NCBI GenBank assembly: GCA_020310875.1
Contig: CM035407.1
Location: forward strand, 200,974,153 to 201,038,152
From: Ceratopteris richardii
Taxonomy: Eukaryota; Streptophyta; Polypodiopsida; Polypodiales; Pteridaceae
Reading direction: 5' to 3'
Length of the DNA: 64,000 nucleotides
Below the pieces are notes generated by a model. That model was not told where the DNA came from. It saw only the letters and a list, made by a program, of their open reading frames with translations, and did not search any database. Of the stretch, positions 10,687 through 19,529 are shown one piece after another (within the stretch, counting starts at the first letter, position 1; each line of letters opens with the position of its first letter). The position numbers were made by a program, and so were the translations under genes.

Positions 10687-10972
10687 AGGCAATCCTTCAA
10701 CTCACAGAAAGCTTCGACGTGTCCCTAGGAAAGTGGACCAAAATCCATTTTGATGATTGAGGATGTCCCCTCGGTTGTGCAATCGAGTCTGATGACTGAG
10801 CAATATATGTCCCCCAATTTAAAGAATGTAGGCAATCCTTCAACTAACACAAAACTGCGACGTGTCCCTAGGAAAGTGGACCAAAATCCATTTGATGATT
10901 TGAGAATGTCCCCTCAGTTGTGCAATCCAATCTCATGACTATGCAAGCTCCCGAGGTTTAAGGAATTTACAA
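10687..10972. repeat. 143-bp tandem duplication
   Basis: Two copies, starting at 10687 and 10830, share AGGCAATCCTTCAACT and CGTGTCCCTAGGAAAGTGG. It follows the 175-bp duplication closely, and both lie in the 5' part of intron 1. Confidence 0.92.
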
Positions 10973-11048
10973 GTAGAAGTAGAGAATATCAATCCCTCGC
11001 TAACAACCACATTCCCCCAGCCGATGGGATCCGAGCAGGATGGTGGAG

Positions 11049-11052
<4 letters not shown>

Positions 11053-11140
<88 letters not shown>
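11053..11140. repeat. (CT)n(CA)n microsatellite beside exon 1
   Basis: About 68 bp of CT followed by 20 bp of CA, only about 50 bp inside intron 1 from the exon 1 donor. It has the same compound structure as the tract at 9829-10020. Confidence 0.97.
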
Positions 11141-11190
11141 TAATTGAAGCACTGAACTCTGGGATCTTTAATTCGGATTGACGAGCGCAC

Positions 11191-11226
11191 CTGATATTTG
11201 ACGCCATAAGCGCTACCACCTTGCAT
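11191..11226 (-). CDS. EIPR1: EIPR1-like exon 1 (start codon)
   Basis: The minus strand reads MQGGSAYGVKYQ and then the donor gtgcgc. This matches the family start (M-Q-G-G-S-x-Y-G-x-K-Y-Q) and joins in phase 0 to ARCIS of exon 2, 9 kb away. The start ATG at 11226 is preceded by a purine-rich leader (GAGAGAGGGGGGAGAG). The start was chosen because the family protein begins with MQGGS. Confidence 0.85.
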
Positions 11227-13434
11227 CTCTCCCCCCTCTCTCGGATCTACTGACGTACATGAGCCACCATGTTGAAGGCGATCGACCAACTCGCCGAAAA
11301 ATGTAGTTCTCCGAGCCTTCAAAACATCGAGAAAGTCCTTATTGTTCCATGGGAATGCTCTTATTAATCGTATTAAGCAAGCAAGTTGATACCTGATTGG
11401 ATTTTCTTTCAATACAATTGATGGTACTACCATATGCATGGATTGAACTAATATTGTTTGGAAGGATCTCAATTGGCCACATCGTTTTGGTACTCCAAGG
11501 AAAACATTATTTTTCATCGCACACAAAGAATTGAAATGAATTGCTCAATATTTTCGAGACAGCATCCATCAAGTTGAATAGAATTTTTAGTAAGTATGTA
11601 GTCATATGTGTCATAGTTGGAATGATGATAGAAATGATTGGATTTCGTCCAAGGGATGTCTAAGTAAGGCTCCTCATTTTGAAGATTGGATCTCTTGTTT
11701 GGTAGTGTGAAGTAGGTGGCTCCACACATCCTAGAGATGAGGGGCTTATGGGAATAATACCAAGGTTCTTGGTAATAAGCCACTCTAGTGAGGTCCACTC
11801 AATACAATGCAATTTTTAAAACTTCTTATCTAATGAAATTTCTTTTTCATAATTAAGTGAGTTTAGATATTGTTTTAACTTTTGGTATTCAACTCTTTGA
11901 AGCCTAGCATTATTTCTTTGTTCCTTATAATAGATCACCCTAGTAGATATAGAGAGTGATTGTAGGAGGAATATATGTTCTATTTCTTCTTCTTAAATTT
12001 ATCTTTTGTGATAGCTTTATGAACTTAATGGGAAAGAACTGATTTTGTGGCAACACAATTAAGTTATTTTGAAAGAACATTTGGGGGATGAGCTTGAATG
12101 ATGAGGTACATGTATTATTCATATTGTGTAGTTTTCCACCTTGTTGGGAAACTTATTCAATACCTATGAGGAGTAATGTATTGGATATGTTGAGCTTATT
12201 TGTTCACATGTTTGCGTGGTATTCAATTTTATATTAAAAGAAAATGCACAAAGAAGGTAAAGAAATATAAAGATGGATAATAAGATTTTCATCCCCTTCA
12301 TGTGGTATCCATTTGCTTAAAGCTGTCGTTCTCGAAAACAAATGCTCTCCTATGTTTGAAGGGGGGACTTACACTTATAGTTTTTTATCTATCTATGTAA
12401 TGAGTGTAGGGACTTTTCTATGGATCATTCTTTTGAGGACTCACCAAAGTTGATTGCACATCTTTATTTCCAAATTTTCCACATGTCTTCTCCTCTAATT
12501 ACATTCCAAAGGGCTGCTAGCTTCCAATGGCTTCACCAAGTAGACGTGAGAATCCTTTGGATACCTTTCTAGATATTGATTTTCTCAAGACAAAAGAAGA
12601 AGAGGTACCAGCGTCTTCACTCCCATTGTAACATATTTTGCACCATGGAGGGGCACCATATATTTTGTTGGCCTTAGATTGGTCCAAATCCCACGATGGA
12701 GAATTTGCAATAGAGGGATTTCTTTCTTGTGTTTTATTAGCGATTGTCAATATATTTGAATTTAAACTCCTACCTAATCCATGATTAGGAGGTACACCAT
12801 TCTTTATTCAGAATGCAATGGAAATCCGATTTCCTACTAATGCTCAAGAGGTCTTCTAAATTGTTCTCATTGCTCCACTTCAAGCCCTTCAGATGTGGAT
12901 CATCAAGAATCTATTTGAAGGTGTGCTCTCCACATATCCCACACTCTAATCTTATTTCCAGTAGGCACTAGTAATCATACCTCAATCTTGGGCTAGAGTC
13001 AAAGTCCTATAGCTTATTTGAGTTTCTCCTCTCTTGGTTCTAAAGGTGCTTCCGCTTCCTAAGGCCCTTGTTCTAGAGCTTCTTGACTCTTTGGATACTC
13101 TCATTCTAAACTTCCATGATCTCGGAATTATGGAACCAAATAGAATCATTCTAACTTATGTTGGATGACCATCCCCAATCACTACTACCTAAGCAATGAG
13201 GTTTCTTCTTGTTCCATGTTTTCTAGAGAGAGAGAGAGAGAGAGAGAGGAAATGAGCCATGAGCCCTTAGTAATCGTTTGAGCCATGGAAAAGAGGAGCA
13301 TGATGAGATCAAGGTTGTTCCAACTAGATGTGCATGAAATTCATAAATTATGGTTGTTTCTCAAAATGTGCTCAACATATTCATCAATGACACAAAATCT
13401 TTTCTACACAATGATCGAGAGTGTGATATTCAAT
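11227..13434. other. Upstream flank of the EIPR1-like gene; no gene seen
   Basis: This 2.2-kb region should contain the 5' UTR and promoter of the WD40 gene (reading leftward). It is AT-rich with a short GA run at 13226-13248. Small open frames on both strands (for example at 11230-11530 and 11514-11798 minus, and near 12519 plus) have no recognisable domain. No clear TATA element could be assigned. Confidence 0.5.
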
Positions 13435-13634
13435 TTTTTTTTTTTAATATAAAGGAAGTTTGGCAATAGCCTACTCTCCCGGACTTGAATTAAATAAAGA
13501 AAAGTACAAGAGAAGGGGACTAGTGCCCACGGGACCCCCCAAATCCCACAAAGCAGGGGAAGCTTTTACAGAGCTTAGATGAAATTACAAAGAAGGTTAA
13601 TTACCCTCTCGTCACCCTCATGTGGGGCCCACTT
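13435..13634 (-). mobile_element. Short non-LTR retroposon (SINE or truncated LINE)
   Basis: The plus strand begins with a poly-T run (13432-13444), which is a poly-A tail on the minus strand. A 16-bp direct repeat GAGTGTGATATTCAAT flanks the unit at 13419-13434 and again at 30315-30330, on the far side of gypsy element 1. This places a retroposon of about 200 bp, with a typical long target-site duplication, at the site before the gypsy element landed near its 5' end. The body has GC-rich text (CCCACGGGACCCCCC on plus) and no ORF. I found no clear A or B box, so a 5'-truncated LINE is as likely as a SINE. Confidence 0.7.
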
Positions 13635-13646
13635 GGGTTTAAGCTT

Positions 13647-14186
13647 GGCAGCACAAGTGCGTGGGTGAGAAGCACACTAGCATGCACACACACACACACA
13701 CGCACACACACGGTAAGACAAAGAGGGAGAATCAATGGAGTTCTTAGATTACTTTCAAAAGCTCTTACAAGTTTGTTTCAATTACAATCTAACCCCAAAA
13801 ATGAGCTCTCTAGATCTTTTTATAGTTTTTGACTAGGTTTTGGCCCTGTCCAGACCTAGTGTACGGCCTAGTTAAAAGTTAGGTTCCAGGGCTTATTTGA
13901 GGGCTCACACGAGATCCAAAAATTACCAAAATTGGCAGGTAGATACTTCTAAAGCTCCTCAAGCTCAAGGACTCCTTGGCTTGCACAAAATGGAGCTACA
14001 AAAAGATGAAATGATATTTACAATGGTGTTTAGTGATGAGAATCACTTTTAATTGGTGTAGAGGTTTTGAAAAATTAAGGTTGCCTTAGTGCTAAATCTG
14101 CGTGAATGTTCATAAGTGCTTCTTCCTGAAGAAAATTGTTGGCCTACTTGCCAGATCTTCGTTGACTCGCTTGTCTGCTGCTAACA
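13647..14186 (-). repeat. Element 1, 3' LTR (truncated)
   Basis: This 540-bp repeat aligns to 29751-30294 of the 5' LTR. The outermost 79 bp (equivalent to 29672-29750) are missing and replaced by 11 bp of unrelated sequence (13636-13646). It contains CA repeats and a TATA-like stretch. The last codons of ORF2 lie in its inner end. Confidence 0.9.
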
Positions 14187-17100
14187 CGCCCCCTCTCTCG
14201 CGTCTGTCGTCCCTGACAGACCCTTGTTGAGAGGGTTTTTGGATGTAGTACTCGACGACGTCCTGCGCTAAATGATGTTCAGCAATTCGCAACCCTTTGG
14301 CCAAATCTGTCAGGAGAGCATCCCAGTCTACCGGCCCAGGAACCTCTGGATGTGGCATACGTAGCTTTTCAGAATGGAGAGCTTGTTCCACTGCAAACAA
14401 CTGCAAGAGATGGGATGGTCTGGGAATGAATATCTTGGAGTGATATTCCCAGAATCCAGTGACAAACATCTCTTCAAACGTTTGTTTGAAGCAGGCCGGT
14501 AGATATTTGATGCGAGCGTGCCATGCATACACAACATTGATCGATGGGGTTGTGCTCATGTCGTATACAAGGTCCTGGTTCCCTTCATTAAATCCTAGTG
14601 CTGAGAGATGCGGTTCCTTGACATTTTTGAAGGTCCTGAAGGTGACCAGCATAAGTTCGAAAATTTTCAGGCACATCTGAGTCATGATATCAGGTACATT
14701 CTTGAAACGGACCCCCCAATGTCGAATCGTTGAAATCATATATCCAATTGTAGGTGCGCCCTTAGGGGGTGCGAAGTACACGTAATTTAGCCACTTCTCA
14801 CATCCTTTAATCGTCAGCACTGTTTGTGTGTACTCCGGCCATGATCTCCTTCGAAATACAGGGCAATAACATGGATTATATTTGATGTACAATGGCATGT
14901 TGTTCCATGTTCTTACCATTTCCGGGTAGGTTTTGAGTAGCCGAATTCTCCACGTTGGTTGGCGAATATGTCCTTGCTTGGCACTCTCTGGGATGTCATC
15001 GGGTGCAAATTGGGTGGCAGAGGTGGGTTCCCTTGAGGTGTGGCGCTTGATCTCCGCATTATAATCCGCCATTAGCATGCAAAAAGGCACATACAGATCA
15101 TCCGATGGGCCGATCCACCTATGGTGTGAAAGATTCTGAAAATAATTGGATTTTATTACCACCTCTTCCAATTTTGACATCAATGCGATTTGGACTGCCA
15201 CCCTGTCATCATGCGTCGTGGCTACTTTCTCTAACTTTTGCATCCATTCCGGTGCCTCAATCTCAATTGCATCCATGCCCTGTTCTGTTCGCTTACCGCC
15301 GGGTGTTGGCATTGGGACATAGGGATCCTCGAATGTTTCTTCTACTTCAATTGGCACCAGATCGTCAGGTTCGGGCTCTACCAGAGGGGAGGGCTGACGC
15401 TCGTATTGCATGACCTTGCTGCGTAATTCCTCGAGTTCTGCCCGGAGTTTAGTGACCTCTTCAGCTGTATCTTCTGCGGTATTGCTTTGGCTGGGTTCTG
15501 TCTGTCGGGTGGCCAACTGTCTTCGTAACTCATCTCTCTCTTTTTCTAAGGCGGCATGGGCCTCCATTAGATCTGCATGAGTTTCTAACACCACCTTCAT
15601 ATTCTCAGAGGGAATGGCCTTGAATCGCTCTGGGTCAATTTCCTGTGGGGAACCCTCCATGGCCGCCTCTAGATTTTCTTCGTTCTGTTTCTGTAATCTT
15701 TTATTCTCCTCTAGCACTGTAGACATATGCTTGCGGAGGAGGCCCAAGTTCCGTCGAAGTTTTAGGTTTTCCGTGATCTGAGAATGTAGCAGCTCATCCA
15801 TGTGTCGTCGTTCTTCATCATCTGCTTGGGGTGGGTTGGCTTCTAATTGTGCGTATTGCTCCTGTAATGTCACGTGTTGCTGTTCTAGTAGCTGCTTCTG
15901 CTCTTCAAGATCCCTACATCGTGCTTGGAGATCTTCGTGGCTTCGGAAGAGCCTTGTATGTTGGTTGTCCAGGTGTTGGTAGTGTTGCTGAAGTTGGGCC
16001 ATGCATTGATGCATATTATTAAATAAGTTACTGAGAGGAATGGTGTTGAATGCAGAGGGGAAGGGAAAGGGAAAGGGAATTGTGGATGCAGTACTGGGGA
16101 CGGGTGAGGGGGGAGGTGGGGGAATGGGAGATTGTGGGTAACTGGGGGGTGGGAGAGGTGCAGAGGTGGGTGACACCTCCATGAAAGTGGGGGCCGTGGT
16201 GGGAGTGACTGTGAACATGGGGATTGTGGTAGCGGTGAGGGTTGTGAATGTGTATAGAGGTGTGTGTAATTGTGAACTCCCAGAAAGTGTGCTCGGAGTA
16301 GTGAGGTGTACCGTGGCTGTAGTTAGACTTATGTTTTCAGTGGAAATAGAGTGTGTGGGTTGGCTGATGGTTTGTGCGTTGGTGTGTGTAGTGGTTTCAG
16401 AGGTGGTGACAGTGGAGGTTACAGTGGTAGAGGGAGGTGAGTGAGGTGGATGTGGGGGAGAAGGTGGCAAGGGAGGTGATGGGGGTGCACTCGATGTGTG
16501 GGCTCCCTCGGTGTCGTGAACTGTGTGTGATGTGCCAGTGGTTGTGGGGGTGCCTTGTGGTCCTGATCCTAATACATTCATTCGTTTTCCCGTTCGTGGG
16601 GGGCGTCTTCCATATCTTCTCTCTGTCCTTCGTGATTGCGCTAGTGCGGTGTGCACCGTTTCAGGTACTCCCAAAGCATCTGATATCATTTCCAAGGTGG
16701 CACGGTATTGCTCGTCCACACCTTCCTCCTCCAGAATCTGGTTCATGAGAGCTTTACCTGCAGCTAATGAGAGCCTGTGTTGCTCTTGAACTCGGTTCAT
16801 TGTATCGTAAAGCTTCTTTAATGCGCTAGTATAGGCGGGGGCACCTTCCAGTACTTGTAGGGCTTCTTGATCATACTCTTGTTCTTCTGCTTCTGATTGT
16901 CCACCCTGTGCCTCCTCATGAGCTTCTTCTTCATCGTCCACATTGACTACGTCGGGTTGGCTGGGCTGGGCTTGGTCTGGGGCAGTTTGTTGTCCACCGG
17001 CGTGCTCTTCTTCAACTTCCGCATTTACAACATCTATGATTCTTGCAACTTCTTCGTCCGTTAGATCCTCCAGAGTGAATCCATGCGTGAATTCCAGATC

Positions 17101-18222
17101 AGTCGGTACTGGTGGAAACACAAGATTAGGGCCATCTGTGCTGTGCCTGGGTAACCTGATAGTAAATGGTTGCACTCGACGTGGGAGTCTTGGGGTCGTC
17201 TCAGGCGTTAGGGTTGCACCACGAGCTTGTGCAGAAGGCATCTGGACAGAGCCTCTCATCTTCTTTGAGGGAGGTCCTACAGCTGACAATCTGCGTTGAA
17301 ACTCCTTTGCTCTGGACCAAATGAGTGCCCTCTGCACCGGCACATCATATGCGAGACATCTGTATACAATTCTTGTAAGTGCACAGCAACCATACAGCAC
17401 CGACTTTTGCTTCTTATACCATCTCTGATGAGCCATATGAATCTGGTCGATAATCCAGTGAGGCATATTGATGGACAAATCAAAAGCATCTGCCAGGTAG
17501 AGGCTAAACCAGATCTTTTTGGGCGGCATCGTGAACCTTTCCTGCGCGGGGAATGCGAAATGTTGCATGACCATGCGTAAATGAATGGCAATCGTGGGTG
17601 TCATCGCAACCATATCCTTTAATTTTGTCAGATTCCTGTTCTTCATACTGTCTGGAACCATGGTCTTTTTCTCTGTTGGGATGTGCATACCTTTCATGTC
17701 GAGTGCTTCTCTCACCAAGTTGATAGTCAAGCGGAAACGCTTCAGCTCGTTGCCCCTTGTGAGTGATGGGAGCACAAAGGAGCTGTATCCTTTCTTGTCT
17801 TTGCTGGGAGTGAGGGTACTAATTAAGTATGAGCACCTTAGAAAATCTGGCTTTGGTAGTTGGAACTTGAAGTAATCATAAAGTCCGGCCTTCTTCCATA
17901 TCGACTTTAGTCCTTCATCGTTCTGTAGCTTTTCAAACTCCCTGGTAAAGAAATGGTATCTGCCCCATCGTCCATTGAATTCGACCTCGGACTCCCACAT
18001 ATATGTGCCTTCACCCAGAGGTCCAGCAACGTCACTGAACCAGTGTGAGGTTTTTCCCACCGGCATTGTGTGACCCTGCGGAGGATTCTGAATTGGTATG
18101 GCATGTAATGCCCGTAATGCCACAGGTCTTTCCTTTAATTCTTCCTCGACTGGAAGGCTTTCGATGTCCACCACTTGTGGGCTGGTGCCTGCCTGGGAGC
18201 TGGTTCCTACTGTATCTGCCAT
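14110..18222 (-). CDS. Element 1 ORF2, 1370-aa accessory protein
   Basis: A large open frame between pol and the 3' LTR. The start is taken at MADTVGTSSQ (18222), just after a good splice acceptor; the same frame is open further upstream to 18285. Order of parts: a globular N-terminal region (about 60-310) with DYFKFQLPKPDFLRCSY and INMPHWIIDQIHMAH, faintly like the plant-transposon mobile domain; an acidic linker (about 400-460); a Pro/Thr/Ser-rich stretch (about 570-730); a coiled coil rich in Gln, Glu and Leu (about 735-950); and a second globular region (about 1010-1300) with WRIRLLKTYPEMVRTWNNMP and CYCPVFRRRSWPEY. I see no signal peptide or membrane segment, so it is not a classic env. 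It ends 77 bp inside the LTR, so the polypurine tract is coding. No stop or frameshift. Function unknown. Confidence 0.85.
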   Translation of the reverse strand: MADTVGTSSQAGTSPQVVDIESLPVEEELKERPVALRALHAIPIQNPPQGHTMPVGKTSHWFSDVAGPLGEGTYMWESEVEFNGRWGRYHFFTREFEKLQNDEGLKSIWKKAGLYDYFKFQLPKPDFLRCSYLISTLTPSKDKKGYSSFVLPSLTRGNELKRFRLTINLVREALDMKGMHIPTEKKTMVPDSMKNRNLTKLKDMVAMTPTIAIHLRMVMQHFAFPAQERFTMPPKKIWFSLYLADAFDLSINMPHWIIDQIHMAHQRWYKKQKSVLYGCCALTRIVYRCLAYDVPVQRALIWSRAKEFQRRLSAVGPPSKKMRGSVQMPSAQARGATLTPETTPRLPRRVQPFTIRLPRHSTDGPNLVFPPVPTDLEFTHGFTLEDLTDEEVARIIDVVNAEVEEEHAGGQQTAPDQAQPSQPDVVNVDDEEEAHEEAQGGQSEAEEQEYDQEALQVLEGAPAYTSALKKLYDTMNRVQEQHRLSLAAGKALMNQILEEEGVDEQYRATLEMISDALGVPETVHTALAQSRRTERRYGRRPPRTGKRMNVLGSGPQGTPTTTGTSHTVHDTEGAHTSSAPPSPPLPPSPPHPPHSPPSTTVTSTVTTSETTTHTNAQTISQPTHSISTENISLTTATVHLTTPSTLSGSSQLHTPLYTFTTLTATTIPMFTVTPTTAPTFMEVSPTSAPLPPPSYPQSPIPPPPPSPVPSTASTIPFPFPFPSAFNTIPLSNLFNNMHQCMAQLQQHYQHLDNQHTRLFRSHEDLQARCRDLEEQKQLLEQQHVTLQEQYAQLEANPPQADDEERRHMDELLHSQITENLKLRRNLGLLRKHMSTVLEENKRLQKQNEENLEAAMEGSPQEIDPERFKAIPSENMKVVLETHADLMEAHAALEKERDELRRQLATRQTEPSQSNTAEDTAEEVTKLRAELEELRSKVMQYERQPSPLVEPEPDDLVPIEVEETFEDPYVPMPTPGGKRTEQGMDAIEIEAPEWMQKLEKVATTHDDRVAVQIALMSKLEEVVIKSNYFQNLSHHRWIGPSDDLYVPFCMLMADYNAEIKRHTSREPTSATQFAPDDIPESAKQGHIRQPTWRIRLLKTYPEMVRTWNNMPLYIKYNPCYCPVFRRRSWPEYTQTVLTIKGCEKWLNYVYFAPPKGAPTIGYMISTIRHWGVRFKNVPDIMTQMCLKIFELMLVTFRTFKNVKEPHLSALGFNEGNQDLVYDMSTTPSINVVYAWHARIKYLPACFKQTFEEMFVTGFWEYHSKIFIPRPSHLLQLFAVEQALHSEKLRMPHPEVPGPVDWDALLTDLAKGLRIAEHHLAQDVVEYYIQKPSQQGSVRDDRRERGGVLAADKRVNEDLASRPTIFFRKKHL
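14187..14201 (-). other. Element 1 polypurine tract
   Basis: The minus strand reads GCGAGAGAGGGGGCG directly before the TGTTAGCAGC start of the 3' LTR. This is the expected site for plus-strand priming. It is also translated as the RERGGV part of ORF2. Confidence 0.8.
14202..14221 (-). promoter_or_regulatory. Conserved hairpin beside the polypurine tract
   Basis: A perfect 7-bp inverted repeat (GTCTGTC / GACAGAC) with a 6-nt loop sits immediately upstream of the polypurine tract. Element 2 has the identical 20 bases at 36602-36621, although the surroundings differ. Confidence 0.65.
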
Positions 18223-18242
18223 TTTACTTCTTGCTGTCTGTC

Positions 18243-18262
18243 TCTGTGAGAATATACAAACA
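18243..18262 (-). promoter_or_regulatory. Candidate 3' splice site before ORF2
   Basis: The minus strand reads TGTTTGTATATTCTCACAG, then the exon starting at 18243, 21 nt before the MADT start codon. It is a T-rich tract ending in CAG, with a branch-like TTAAC about 30 nt upstream. It would allow ORF2 to be translated from a spliced subgenomic RNA. Confidence 0.5.
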
Positions 18263-18428
18263 TGTGTTAATATTGTACAGGACAAGGGAGGACCGTTGTT
18301 GTTCCCATCACAATATTAACATGAGGGTCGGGAGCGAATAATGGGTTAGTAAGTATTCGGTGCACGTGTGTGTAGTTAATGCTTGGGTAGTCCTAGAAGA
18401 CTAATGAAGTTAGTAAGTGGAGATGAAT

Positions 18429-19529
18429 TTACAAATTGGGGTCGGGGGGTTTATTACAGGTCTTAGGCTGCCAAATGCAGTGGATGGGCTTTGCTTTCGG
18501 TTTCGTAGAGACACTAGAGAGCTTTCTAGGTGTCGCGGTTTGAAAATGAGGCCTTTTAGGGTCCCATGTACAAGTGATTACATGCGTGCTCTTGGGTCTT
18601 GGTGTGTTCCTGAGTGTTGAGAACGAGTGAATACTGGCAGTATGCGTAGATGGGTTATGCTGTTTAGGTTGTGGCCTCGGCGTAGCTACTTGTGCCCTCA
18701 AGCAAGCCTTAGGCACCCAAATTTGTCTTGATTGTGGGCTAGCCTTCATCGACTTCTTGGGCACCCAAATAGATGTCACTCTAGCAGAAGAATTTCTGAA
18801 AGACTTCTTATTGGTTTCGTGTTGTTGGTTACTAGTAAGAGGTTTTGCCCGTGTGGTTGTCGTGAGTGCAACCGGGTGTTCGCCTTTCCGCACCCACACT
18901 TGGTTTACTTTCTGAGACATTCTGCTGCGCAGGTACTTTTGATTTCTGGCATAGGAAGTACTCTGCTTCTTCTGTCTTGGATCCACCTTTGGTTGCTGCC
19001 TCCTTCTAGCCTTTGGAAAAGAAGGGAGTTCCGTTGCATCGCTGACTCCTTTTTTGCGAATATCATTCCTCTGCAACACATAGTTTTGGACAAGAACAGC
19101 ATGGTCATCTTCATGTGTACCCCTGGAAGGACCAGGAGTCTGTGCCTTTCTTAGTTCCTTGAGTGCTCCATTATCCAACTCTACGGTAATTCGACTATGA
19201 TTGACCCAAACCTGAAGAAGTCCACTTCTTAGGTTTAAGTTGACTGCTTGGTCATAGATCCAGTCTTGACCCAAAACAAGAGGTTCAGTGAGATCCTCGT
19301 CTTGACACACTAGTACTTTAACTGTCATTGCCTCATCATGAATGTAGAGAGGAAGTTCCACCTCGCCCATGCAAGGGGTTTCCACGCCTCCCAATCCTAT
19401 GAGATATGCTTCCACAGGATTGACAGTTAACTGCAACTCTTGACAGTAAGACATTCTAACAGCACTAGTGGCTGCACCTGATTCAATCAAGGCTCTTACG
19501 GTCCTTGCACTCTTTCCTTGTCCTATATC
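18429..19529 (-). pseudogene. Element 1 polyprotein tail: second protease-like domain and WxPK repeats
   Basis: This is the C-terminal part of the gag-pol frame, cut off from it by a TAA at 19530-19532. The matching part of element 2 is continuous, so this is a broken 3' end of pol. It starts with DIGQGKSARTVRALIESGA. The retropepsin active-site motif is D-S-G-A in element 2 but E-S-G-A here, so the catalytic Asp is lost. The flap-side motif LVLGQDWIYD is kept. The remaining ~220 residues are basic and contain five motifs of the type W-[VDQ]-[PR]-K: VWVRKG, IWVPKK, IWVPKA, TWDPKR and IWQPKT. The role of the tail is unknown. Confidence 0.8.

Noticed and set aside
12519..12750. Plus-strand frame starting MASPSRRENPLDTF
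   Set aside because: It stops after about 34 codons with no recognisable domain and no repeat or splice evidence.
14110..18222. Envelope glycoprotein for element 1 ORF2
   Set aside because: The position fits, but I see no signal peptide, membrane segment or Cys-rich ectodomain; the coiled coil and Pro/Thr linkers argue for a soluble protein.
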